Assembly: GCA_903890485.1 (NCBI GenBank)
Contig: CAITBM010000063.1
Coordinates: 79,056-143,055, forward strand
Direction of reading: 5' to 3'
DNA from: an uncultured Opitutaceae bacterium
Lineage (GTDB): Bacteria; Verrucomicrobiota; Verrucomicrobiia; Opitutales; Opitutaceae
Length of the DNA: 64,000 nt
Shown: piece by piece, positions 8,246 through 15,972 of the stretch
Layout of the letters: the number at the start of each line of letters is the position of its first letter
Position numbering within the stretch: position 1 is the stretch's first letter
Position numbers and translations under genes: made by a program
The notes under the pieces: generated by a model
Databases searched by the model: none
Told to the model about the DNA's origin: nothing
The model's input: the letters and a program-made list of their open reading frames with translations, nothing else

Positions 8246-9301
8246 ATGAACCCGCTTGCCCGTCTTCCCAGCTCTCTTGCCCTGTGCGTTCTTGCCACCA
8301 CGGCCTGCCTGGCCGCGCCCGTTGACCTGGCCCGCAGCCAGGGCCTTCCCCGGAAGGTCCTCGTTGGGACGGTCGTGATCGGTCCGGAATTCTTCGCCCT
8401 GCCGCTCGACAAGCGGGTGGCCCGGATGGAGGAGGTGGTTTCCTCCATGGATTCCCAGGCCAAGGTTGTGCACCCGGGAAAGGCGCTCGACTTGGTCGTC
8501 CTGCCGGAGGCCTTCTTGGAAAACCCGGGGGACACGGCCCCGGCCCAGGCCGTTGCCCTGGGCGATATTCTCCCGGCGGCGTCCTCGTGTGCGAGGCGCC
8601 ATGGGTGCTACCTGATTGCCCCGGCCATCCTGAGGGAGGAAAATCCCGCGCGGATCAGCAACACGGCCCTCCTCTTTGACCGCGCCGGGACCCTGGTCGG
8701 CACGTACCGCAAGGTGCACCCGGTCGCCCCGCAGGGGAGCGACGTGATCGAGACCGGGACGACGCCGGGCTCGGAGTTCCCCGTGTTCGATTGTGACTTC
8801 GGGAGGGTGGGGATCCAGATCTGCTTCGACATGCTCTATCCCGACGGCTGGGAGGCCCTCGCCCGCAAGGGCGCCGAGATCGTGGCGCTCCCGTCGGCGT
8901 CGCCCCAGACCAGCTATCCCACGATCTATGCCATGGAGCACCGCTACTACGTCGTGAGCGCCGTTCCCCGCGACCATGCGGCTGTTTACAGCCCGGCGGG
9001 CGTGATCGAGGAGGAGGTCACGCGCCCCTCGACGATGGTCCACGAGATCGACCTTTCCTACGCGGTCATCCACTGGGAGGCCACGCTCCAGGAGGGGGAC
9101 GCGTTCCGGAAGGCCTTTGGCGACCGCGCGGGTTTCCACTATTACCGCGACCAGGACACGGGCCTTTTCTGGTCCAACGACCCGGCGATGCCGATCGCCC
9201 GGATGCTCAAGCAACTCGACCTGCCGGAGGTCCAGGCAAGCTTAGAGCGGATCCGCCAGTTGCAGGACAAGGTTCGCGGCGGTCCTCCCCGGGCGCCCTA
9301 A
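8246..9301 (+). CDS. Secreted carbon-nitrogen hydrolase (nitrilase superfamily)
   Basis: A 351-residue protein with an N-terminal signal peptide (hydrophobic stretch LPSSLALCVLATTACLAAPV). The nitrilase-superfamily Glu-Lys-Cys triad is visible: Glu in VVLPEAFLE, Lys in YRKVHPVAP and Cys in VGIQICFDMLYPDGW. It should hydrolyse an amide or nitrile, and the signal peptide places it outside the cytoplasm, unusual for the family. An AGGAGG sequence sits about six bases before the ATG. The substrate cannot be inferred. It is convergent with the helicase gene, 12 bases away, and appears to be a single-gene transcript. Confidence 0.88.
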   Translation: MNPLARLPSSLALCVLATTACLAAPVDLARSQGLPRKVLVGTVVIGPEFFALPLDKRVARMEEVVSSMDSQAKVVHPGKALDLVVLPEAFLENPGDTAPAQAVALGDILPAASSCARRHGCYLIAPAILREENPARISNTALLFDRAGTLVGTYRKVHPVAPQGSDVIETGTTPGSEFPVFDCDFGRVGIQICFDMLYPDGWEALARKGAEIVALPSASPQTSYPTIYAMEHRYYVVSAVPRDHAAVYSPAGVIEEEVTRPSTMVHEIDLSYAVIHWEATLQEGDAFRKAFGDRAGFHYYRDQDTGLFWSNDPAMPIARMLKQLDLPEVQASLERIRQLQDKVRGGPPRAP

Positions 9302-9313
9302 GGGCGCGGGGCC

Positions 9314-11323
9314 TCACCAGGGCGTCATCCGCTTGATCTTAAGCTGCTGGTAAAGGTCCGGGGAGAGCTCCTGGAGGAAACGGCTCGGCGTGTTCATCAT
9401 GCCTCCGGGCCCCGGGCGCGAGGCGATCTTCGGGTAGCAGAGGTAGAGCTCGTTCCTGGCGCGCGTCACCGCGACGTAGAAGAGGCGCCTCTCCTCCTCG
9501 ACATCCCCGGACTCGATCGACCGGCGACCGGGGAATTGCCCGTCCGCCAGCCCGATCATGAACACGACGTCGTACTCCAGGCCCTTGGCTTGGTGGACCG
9601 TCGTCAGCTTCACGGCGTCCATCTCCTGGTCCACGTTCCGGTCGCTGGTCTCGCTGTTGAGGAGCAGGATCTGGGCGAGGAAGTCCTGGGTCTCCTCGAA
9701 GCGCTGGGCGAAGCCGACCAGGGCCTTGAGTTCCTCCAGCCGGTCCTGGTAGTCGGCGTAGGCGCCCTTCAGGTAGTCGCCGTACCACCCGTCGATTGCC
9801 GTTTCGACGGCCTCGGAGGGGGTCGAGGTCCGCATCGCCTCGGCCACCTGGCCCAGGGAGACGACCAGCGAGTCCCACTCCACCTTAGCATCCTTCGCCA
9901 CCTTGGCGCGGACGTCCTCGGCACCGAGCGACGGGATGAAATCCTTCTGGAAGTCCTTCGCGTAGGAGAGCGCGGCGGCGTGGATCTTCTGCGCGCCCTT
10001 CTCCCCGACCTTGGGCAGGAGCACCGCGATCCGCTGCCACGCCTGCGAATCCGACGGGTTGTAGACGAACCTGAGGAGCGCCACCAGGTCCCGGATGTGC
10101 TGGCGCTCGAAGAACTTCACTCCGCTGGTGATGTGGTAGGGGATGCCGGCCCGGGCGAGCGCGATCTGGGTCTCGACCGCGATGAAGTGCGAGCGGTAGA
10201 GGACGGCGATGTTGCTGAGGGAGACGCCCTCGTCCTCGTGGAGCGAGCGGACGCGCTTGACGATGAATTCGGCCTGTTCGCGATCGTCCATCGCCTGGAC
10301 CACGTAGGGCTTCTCCATGTGCCCGCGGGCCGCCCGGAGCTCCTTGTCAAAGTGCCGGCCCTTGGGTTGCGCCATCAGGACGCCGTTCGCCAGGTTCAGG
10401 ATCTCCGGGGTCGAACGGTAGTTGGTCTCGATCCGGTGGATGGCCGTCCCCGGGTGGCGCTCGGGGAAGGACATGATGTTCTCAAAATTGGCGCCGCGCC
10501 AGGAGTAGATGCACTGGGCGTCGTCGCCCACGGCCATCACCCGGTGGTGCTTGCCGATCGTGTCGACAATCTGGGCCTGGAGCGTGTTGGTGTCCTGGTA
10601 TTCGTCGACCAGGACGTGGCGGAAGCGCTCGGTGAAGTACGCCGAGACCTCGGGCGCCTGCTTGAGGAGCGCCAGCCAGTGCTCGAGCAGGTCGTCGTAG
10701 TCGCAGACCTTCTGCTCGCGCTTGCGCAGGTCGTAGGCCTTGGCGAAGGCGGGCAGGCGGTCGCTGATCTCCGCCCAGTGGGGGAAGTACTTTTCCACGG
10801 TCTCCTCGACTGAAAGCTGCGTGTTGCGGGAGAGTGAGATGATCCCAAAGAGGGGGCCGGGCCGCGGCCGAGTCTTGTCCTTGAAGAAGCTCTTGTCCTG
10901 GGACTCAACCACCTGCTTCAGGAGCCGCTCCGCCTCCTCCGCGTCCAGGATCGTGAACGTGCGCGCCAGCCCGATCGCCTCCCCGTACATCCGGAGGGCC
11001 CGGTGGCCGATCGAGTGGAACGTGCCCCCCCAGAAGCGCTTCGGCTCGATACCGGTGAGCTCCTGCACCCGGTGGAGCATCTCCTTGGCCGCCTTGTTCG
11101 TGAAGGTGAGGAGCAGGATCTCTCCGGGACGGACCCCCTGGGAGAGGAGCCAAGCGACGCGGTAGGTGAGGGTCCGGGTCTTGCCCGAGCCGGCACCCGC
11201 AAGGACCAGGAGGGGCCCGGGCTCGGCCGTAACGGACAAGTACTGGTCTTCGTTGAGCTGCGCCTTGAAGTCGATCTCGGGGACCGAGTCGGAGGGGGGC
11301 ATGCCGTCGAGAGCGAATTCCAT
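9314..11323 (-). CDS. UvrD/PcrA-type superfamily 1 DNA helicase
   Basis: A 669-residue 3'-5' DNA helicase. Motif I is AGAGSGKTRTLTYRVAWLL, motif II is HVLVDEYQDTN, motif III is AVGDDAQCIYSWRGA, motif IV is IETNYRST, motif V is TVHQAKGLEYDVVF and motif VI is VAVTRARNELYL. It is shorter than E. coli UvrD and closest in layout to PcrA/Rep-like helicases used in repair and replication restart. The frame is open slightly upstream, but MEFALDGMPPSD from 11323 is a likely start. It follows the MFS gene by 19 bases. Confidence 0.93.
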   Translation of the reverse strand: MEFALDGMPPSDSVPEIDFKAQLNEDQYLSVTAEPGPLLVLAGAGSGKTRTLTYRVAWLLSQGVRPGEILLLTFTNKAAKEMLHRVQELTGIEPKRFWGGTFHSIGHRALRMYGEAIGLARTFTILDAEEAERLLKQVVESQDKSFFKDKTRPRPGPLFGIISLSRNTQLSVEETVEKYFPHWAEISDRLPAFAKAYDLRKREQKVCDYDDLLEHWLALLKQAPEVSAYFTERFRHVLVDEYQDTNTLQAQIVDTIGKHHRVMAVGDDAQCIYSWRGANFENIMSFPERHPGTAIHRIETNYRSTPEILNLANGVLMAQPKGRHFDKELRAARGHMEKPYVVQAMDDREQAEFIVKRVRSLHEDEGVSLSNIAVLYRSHFIAVETQIALARAGIPYHITSGVKFFERQHIRDLVALLRFVYNPSDSQAWQRIAVLLPKVGEKGAQKIHAAALSYAKDFQKDFIPSLGAEDVRAKVAKDAKVEWDSLVVSLGQVAEAMRTSTPSEAVETAIDGWYGDYLKGAYADYQDRLEELKALVGFAQRFEETQDFLAQILLLNSETSDRNVDQEMDAVKLTTVHQAKGLEYDVVFMIGLADGQFPGRRSIESGDVEEERRLFYVAVTRARNELYLCYPKIASRPGPGGMMNTPSRFLQELSPDLYQQLKIKRMTPW

Positions 11324-11342
11324 GGGTCGCAAGAGGTTGGGC

Positions 11343-12590
11343 CTAGGTTCCCGAGGGCGCCAGCTCCGCCGCTCGGGCCTCGGGCCCGAGGAGGGCGAGC
11401 AATGCCAAGACCATCGCCACCGTTCCCACGACCCAGCCTAGGGAGAACCCGTAGTCTCCCCCGTGGCGCTCGGCGAGCGCCACCTGGAACGGGCTCAAAT
11501 AGGACGCGACAAGGTTTCCAAGCTGGTAGGCGAGTCCTGGGAAGGTCCCGCGGACGGCCGAAGGTGAGAGCTCGTTCAAGTGCGCCGGGACGACGCCCCA
11601 GGCCCCCTGCACGGCGAACTGGATCAGGAAGCCCCCGAGTGCCAGCGCGGCCGCGGAGGTGGGCCCGATCCAGAACGGGATCATGGGGAGCGCCAGGAGC
11701 GCGGCAAAGATGATGGCCCGCCTCCGGCCGATCCGCTGCGAGAAGGCCCCGAAGAGGATTCCGCCGGTAATGGCCCCTAGATTGTAGACGATCGCGATCT
11801 TCGATACCGTCGCCGTGGAGAGGCCCCTTTGCTTCTCAAGGAATGCGCTCGGGTAGAGGTCCTGCGTGCCATGGCTGAAGCAGTTGAATGCCGTCATCAG
11901 GGCGATCATATACAGGAAGAGCGGCCAGCGGGTCTTGAGAGTGGAGAGCATCCCCGCAAGCGGCACGGCCCTTTCCCCTCCGGACTGGGAGCGCCGCGCG
12001 AGCCACGCGGGAGACTCGTCGACCCCCGATCGGATGAAGAGGACCAGGAGGGCGGGAAAGGACCCGACGATGAACATCCCCCGCCAACCAAAATGGGGGA
12101 AGACGACCCAGTAGGTCAGGGCGGCAAGGAGGTAACCGGCGGGGTAGCCCTGTTGGAGGATCCCCGAGAGGACGCCGCGGCTCTTCGCGGGCACCGATTC
12201 CATCGCAAGGGACGCCCCGACGCCCCATTCCCCGCCCATGCCGATTCCAAAGATGGCCCTAAGGACCAGGAAGGCGCCGAGCGAGGGAGCGAATCCCGAG
12301 AGGAGCTCCACCACGGCGTAGAGGAGGATGCTGCCCATCAGGGCGGGCCTGCGGCCGTAGCGATCGGCGATGTACCCGAAGAGGAGCGCGCCCACGGGCC
12401 GCATGGCGAGGGTCAGGAATATCGCATAGGAGACGGCCTTGACCTCGGTGTGAAAGTCCGCGGCCACATGGCGCACGACCATCACGAGCAGGAAGAAATC
12501 GAATGCGTCGAGCATCCAGCCCAGGTAGGAGGCGACGAACGCCCTCCGCTGGGGGCTTGTCATCTCCCGGAAGTGGGAGAAGGGGTTCAA
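11343..12590 (-). CDS. MFS transporter, metabolite:proton symporter type
   Basis: A 415-residue permease with about 12 membrane segments. The first segment has YLGWMLDAFDFFLLVMVV and loop 2-3 carries GYIADRYGRRPALMGS, which with GIGMGGEWGVGASLAMESVP is typical of the SHS/AAHS branch that moves carboxylates such as lactate, sialate or aromatic acids with protons. Translation may begin at the TTG at 12590 (4-base TTGA overlap with proB) or at the ATG at 12563. It lies inside the pyrH-frr-proB-pcrA run. The substrate is unknown. Confidence 0.88.
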   Translation of the reverse strand: MNPFSHFREMTSPQRRAFVASYLGWMLDAFDFFLLVMVVRHVAADFHTEVKAVSYAIFLTLAMRPVGALLFGYIADRYGRRPALMGSILLYAVVELLSGFAPSLGAFLVLRAIFGIGMGGEWGVGASLAMESVPAKSRGVLSGILQQGYPAGYLLAALTYWVVFPHFGWRGMFIVGSFPALLVLFIRSGVDESPAWLARRSQSGGERAVPLAGMLSTLKTRWPLFLYMIALMTAFNCFSHGTQDLYPSAFLEKQRGLSTATVSKIAIVYNLGAITGGILFGAFSQRIGRRRAIIFAALLALPMIPFWIGPTSAAALALGGFLIQFAVQGAWGVVPAHLNELSPSAVRGTFPGLAYQLGNLVASYLSPFQVALAERHGGDYGFSLGWVVGTVAMVLALLALLGPEARAAELAPSGT

Positions 12591-13717
12591 AGGAGCGCCA
12601 GGTCGTTGCGGTGCACGACCTCGATCCGGTTGCGCCCCGGATGCAGGGCGCGGACCTGGTCCCCTTTCTTTCCTGCAATGGAGGGGATCTCGTCCGAGGA
12701 GAATGCCGTTTTTCCGCGGGCCAAGACCGTGCCGTCGGGCCCTGCGACATTGACGACGTCGCCCGCCGAGAAATCACCGCGGGCCCCTGTGACCCCCACT
12801 GCCAGCAGGCTCCGTCCCTGGTCCTTGAGGACCGGCACCGCGCACTCATTGATCGTGATCGTGCCGGACGGCCGCTGGAAGTACGCGAGCCAGCTCTTCT
12901 TCGACTCTAAGGGAAGCCCGCTCGGGACAAAGAACGTGCCCGGCCCGGTGCCCGAGAGCAGGCGGGAGACGATGTCCGGCTCCGCGCCGTTCGCGATGAA
13001 CACCCCGCAGCCCGACTTTGTGGCGAGCCGGGCCGCTGAGATCTTGCTCACCATCCCGCCGACAGCGGTCTCGCTCGTCGTGCCGCCAGCCATCGCCTCG
13101 ATCTCGGGGGTTATTTTCTCGACGACCGGGACCACCTTGCCCGTGCCCTTCATGTCGATCAGGCCCGGCGCCGTGGAGAGAATGAGCAGGAACTGCGCGC
13201 GCAGGAGGCTCGCAACCATGGCCGAGAGCGTGTCGTTGTCCCCGAAGCGGATCCCCGCGATCTCGGCCGCGCTCACCGCATCGTTCTCGTTGATGATGGG
13301 TACGGCGCCGTAGCCGATCACCTGGGCGAGGGTTTCCTTGACCCCGAGGTGCCGGGCGCGGGCGCGCAGGTCCTCGTGGGTCAGGAGCACCTGGGCCACG
13401 GTGATCCCGTGGGGTGCGAAACCGGCCTGCCAGGTCTCCATGAGCAGACTCTGGCCCACGGCAGCGCAGGCCTGCTTCTTTGCCGTGTCCGAGGGGCGCC
13501 GGGTGAGGCCCAAGCGACCCATGCCCAGCCCGATTGCGCCCGAGGAAACGACGATCACCTCGGTGCCGGAACTCCGAAGCGCCGCCAATTGCGCGCACAC
13601 GTCGGAAATCCGGGCGGTGTCCAGCCGTCCCACACCGGAGGTGAGTACACCGGTGCCCAGCTTGACGATGACCCGCGACGGCTTTTTACGGGGCGTCAGC
13701 ATGCCGCCGCCGCTCAC
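12587..13717 (-). CDS. proB: Glutamate 5-kinase
   Basis: A 376-residue enzyme catalysing the first step of proline synthesis, ATP-dependent phosphorylation of glutamate. The amino-acid kinase fold begins with VIVKLGTGVLTSG, followed by VSSGAIGLGMGRLGL, INENDAVSAAEI and GDNDTLSAMVASLL, and GTGGM-like ATP-site residues near AVGGMVSKISAA. A C-terminal PUA domain (about residues 285-370) includes GRSLLAVGVTGARGDFSAGDVV. It starts at a GTG with a 4-base overlap with the frr stop; an internal ATG at 13702 is the alternative. The partner proA is not in the window. Confidence 0.95.
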   Translation of the reverse strand: MSGGGMLTPRKKPSRVIVKLGTGVLTSGVGRLDTARISDVCAQLAALRSSGTEVIVVSSGAIGLGMGRLGLTRRPSDTAKKQACAAVGQSLLMETWQAGFAPHGITVAQVLLTHEDLRARARHLGVKETLAQVIGYGAVPIINENDAVSAAEIAGIRFGDNDTLSAMVASLLRAQFLLILSTAPGLIDMKGTGKVVPVVEKITPEIEAMAGGTTSETAVGGMVSKISAARLATKSGCGVFIANGAEPDIVSRLLSGTGPGTFFVPSGLPLESKKSWLAYFQRPSGTITINECAVPVLKDQGRSLLAVGVTGARGDFSAGDVVNVAGPDGTVLARGKTAFSSDEIPSIAGKKGDQVRALHPGRNRIEVVHRNDLALL

Positions 13718-14259
13718 ACTGCGAGCAGGTCCTTCTCCTTGGCCGTGAAGTGGTCCCCGATGTCCTTGATCGCCTTGTCGGTCGCCGCCTGGATGTCCTT
13801 CTCCAGGCGCTTCGCCTCGTCCTCGGGGAGCTTGGCCTTCTTGACCGATTCCATGACCTCGCGCCGGATGTTGCGGATCTGGACCCGGCCTTCCTCGGCG
13901 ATCCGGGAGGCGGTCTTCACGAATTCAACGCGGCGCTCCCGGCTCATGTCGGGCAGCGGCACCCGGACGAGCTTCCCGTCCACGACTGGGTTGAAGCCCA
14001 GGTTCGCGGTCTGGATCGCCTTTTCAATGGCCTTCACCAGGCCCGCATCCCAGGGCTGGATCTGGATCATGCGGGAGTCGGGTGTCGTGATCGCTGCGCA
14101 CTCCTTCAGTCGCATCTGCGACCCGTAGGCCTCAACCATCACGCCCTCGACCATCGTCGGGGTCGCCTTGCCGGTGTGGATCGAGGCGAACTCGTGGACG
14201 GTGTGGTCCAGGGCCCGCTTCATCTTGGTGTTCGTCTCGGTGAGTAGGGGATGTGACAT
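13714..14259 (-). CDS. frr: Ribosome recycling factor
   Basis: A 181-residue protein that with EF-G splits post-termination ribosomes. Typical parts are the N-terminal helix segment TKMKRALDHTVHEFASIHTGKA, then SRMIQIQPWDAGLVKAIEKAI, LGFNPVVDGKLVRVPLPDMSRERR and the long C-terminal helices ending KAIKDIGDHFTAKEKDLLAV. Length is normal. It follows pyrH by 23 bases, the widespread pyrH-frr pairing. Confidence 0.97.
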   Translation of the reverse strand: MSHPLLTETNTKMKRALDHTVHEFASIHTGKATPTMVEGVMVEAYGSQMRLKECAAITTPDSRMIQIQPWDAGLVKAIEKAIQTANLGFNPVVDGKLVRVPLPDMSRERRVEFVKTASRIAEEGRVQIRNIRREVMESVKKAKLPEDEAKRLEKDIQAATDKAIKDIGDHFTAKEKDLLAV

Positions 14260-14282
14260 GGGAGCGGGGGTTTTGTGGGGGG

Positions 14283-15023
14283 TTACCCGTGTACGAGCGT
14301 GCCGACCTTCTTGCCGGTCACGCCGCGAAGGATCGCATGGTCCTCGTGCAGGTCGAGCACAAGGATCGGAACATGGTTGTCCAGGCAGAGGGAGAAGGCG
14401 GTCGAGTCCATGACCTTCAGGCGCTGCTTCAGGGCGTCAATAAAGGTGATCTCGTCGTACTTGACCGCGTCGGAGTGCTTCTTCGGGTCCTTGTCGTAGA
14501 TCCCGTCGACCTTGGTCGCCTTGACGATGATGTCGGCGTGCATCTCGGAGGCGCGCAGGGCTGCCGTCGTGTCGGTGGAGAAGTACGGGTTGCCGGTGCC
14601 GGCTACAAAGATCACGACCCGGCCCTTTTCAAGGTGGCGGATTGCCCTTCGCAGGATGAAGGGCTCGGCGATCTGGTTCATGGGGATCGCGCTTTGGACC
14701 CGGGTTGTGACCCCCATCTTCTCCAGGCGGTCCATGATGGCCATGCCGTTGATGACGGTGGCCAGCATGCCCATGTAATCGCCGGTCGTCCGGTCGACGC
14801 CCCGCTTTTCGCCGGTCAGTCCGCGGAAGATGTTGCCGCCTCCTATGACGACGCAGATTTCGACACCAAGATCATGTATCTCCTTGATTTGCTTGCAGGT
14901 ACGCTCGAGGGCGTCCGTGTCGATGGGGTCCCCCGTCTTTTCGCCGCGAAGGAGCTCGCCGGAGAGCTTAAGGACGATGCGTTTGTATTTCACCCTGGGG
15001 TCCACGGGTAGGGAGGCGTGCAT
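14283..15023 (-). CDS. pyrH: Uridylate kinase
   Basis: A 246-residue hexameric UMP kinase that makes UDP. The amino-acid-kinase-type core starts at [15 protein letters not shown], followed by [14 protein letters not shown], the UMP-site [20 protein letters not shown], and [23 protein letters not shown]. The first 12 residues are a short extension. It heads a minus-strand run of five genes ending in pcrA. Confidence 0.97.
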   Translation of the reverse strand: MHASLPVDPRVKYKRIVLKLSGELLRGEKTGDPIDTDALERTCKQIKEIHDLGVEICVVIGGGNIFRGLTGEKRGVDRTTGDYMGMLATVINGMAIMDRLEKMGVTTRVQSAIPMNQIAEPFILRRAIRHLEKGRVVIFVAGTGNPYFSTDTTAALRASEMHADIIVKATKVDGIYDKDPKKHSDAVKYDEITFIDALKQRLKVMDSTAFSLCLDNHVPILVLDLHEDHAILRGVTGKKVGTLVHG

Positions 15024-15136
15024 GGGAGCAGATGAAACGATTAGGCAAATAACGCGTCAACTCCCCAGTGCGAAGGGGCTCGATTACGCGGTTGACGGGC
15101 CTATCCTCACGCGAGCAGGTTCGTCGGTTCGTTTTC

Positions 15137-15210
15137 TGCCTGGTGGTGTAAAGGTAGCACAGGTGACTTTGACTCACCTAGTCCTGGTTCGAATCCAGGC
15201 CGGGCAGCCA
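15137..15210 (+). tRNA. tRNA-Gln (anticodon TTG)
   Basis: A 74-base cloverleaf. The acceptor arms TGCCTGG and CCGGGCA pair with one G-T, the anticodon stem is GGTGA/TCACC with loop CTTTGAC (anticodon TTG), and the T arm is CCTGG-TTCGAAT-CCAGG. The discriminator is G and the CCA end is encoded. It is divergent from pyrH and borders the less GC-rich segment to its right. Confidence 0.97.
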
Positions 15211-15219
15211 CTTCAATCC

Positions 15220-15325
15220 AAACACGAAACAAGTCGGGATTGATTAACAGATGAGGCGTTGCCTTTGCTAACCAGTAAGATGCCACCTCGGCGGTTGTTA
15301 ATCAGTCTGCGGGTGTTTCGTGTTT
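15220..15325 (+). repeat. Inverted repeat directly downstream of tRNA-Gln
   Basis: AAACACGAAACA at 15220-15231 is the exact reverse complement of 15314-15325, and TGATTAACA at 15241-15249 is mirrored by TGTTAATCA at 15296-15304. The two 30-base arms enclose 46 bases. A further copy of the inner motif, GACTGATTAACA, lies at 15372-15383. It could fold into a large hairpin or be the relic of a small mobile element. No U-run follows it, so a simple terminator is unlikely. Confidence 0.6.
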
Positions 15326-15422
15326 GTCTGCCTCAATCGGTCGATTTTACCAGGCGGCTCTGCATTAAAGCCGTGACTGATTAACAAACCAAATGCGGCG
15401 TGTCCGTCATCCTAGCTACGAT

Positions 15423-15854
15423 TCAGATCCGCAAGACAGTCAGCCAAACCGGAAATACCGTCCCCTGTTCTATCATTTCGTCGGGACTCAAAGTGAGTAA
15501 GCCCGGGTACCTCGCGAGCAAATCGTACCAGTCTTTCCAAGGATTAGGTGTAAAATCTGGAAACCCAAAGACTGCCCATCCTACGACTGCTTGGCGCGCA
15601 GCGCCGGCATCAGGCATCTCAGCTAGCGTGCCAGCCAAGACTCAGTTCTCAGACTCAACGAGGTGGAGCGCTGCATTCAGGATGGCCCGCGGGCTCAACC
15701 ACGGAGCAGGGGGATTATTTGCCTCCTGCTCTAACTTCAGTTGCGAAACCAGAAGCCGGGCACGTTCCGCTAGCTTTCGGTTATAGACATCTTCCAATGA
15801 ACCTTTCGCTCCGTAAAGGGGCCGATTATCTGACTCGAATCCGGGGTTCGTCAT
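15423..15854 (-). pseudogene. Unrecognised gene interrupted by an in-frame TGA
   Basis: One minus-strand frame stays open for 144 codons except for a single TGA at 15644-15642. The first part (70 residues from MTNPGFESDNRPL) looks like a genuine soluble protein with a charged helix, RKLAERARLLVSQLKLEQEA. The second part after the TGA (about 72 residues) contains NPWKDWYDLLARYPGLLTL, also protein-like in composition. An alternative start lies at 15902. I do not recognise a family. The simplest explanation is a recent nonsense mutation; two short overlapping genes or an annotation artefact remain possible. Confidence 0.4.
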
Positions 15855-15972
15855 GGTTTTGTAATTGCAATGATGACGCAGCACGAGAATAGCAAACGTC
15901 ACTGATAGAACGCTGGACTATGATCTGAAATCCGCTCCGACTCCGCACTCGCGATAAATCCATTACTCTGGG

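Noticed and set aside
8045..9214. 389-codon minus-strand frame opposite the nitrilase gene
   Set aside because: Shadow frame; the plus strand has a signal peptide, ribosome-binding site and catalytic triad.
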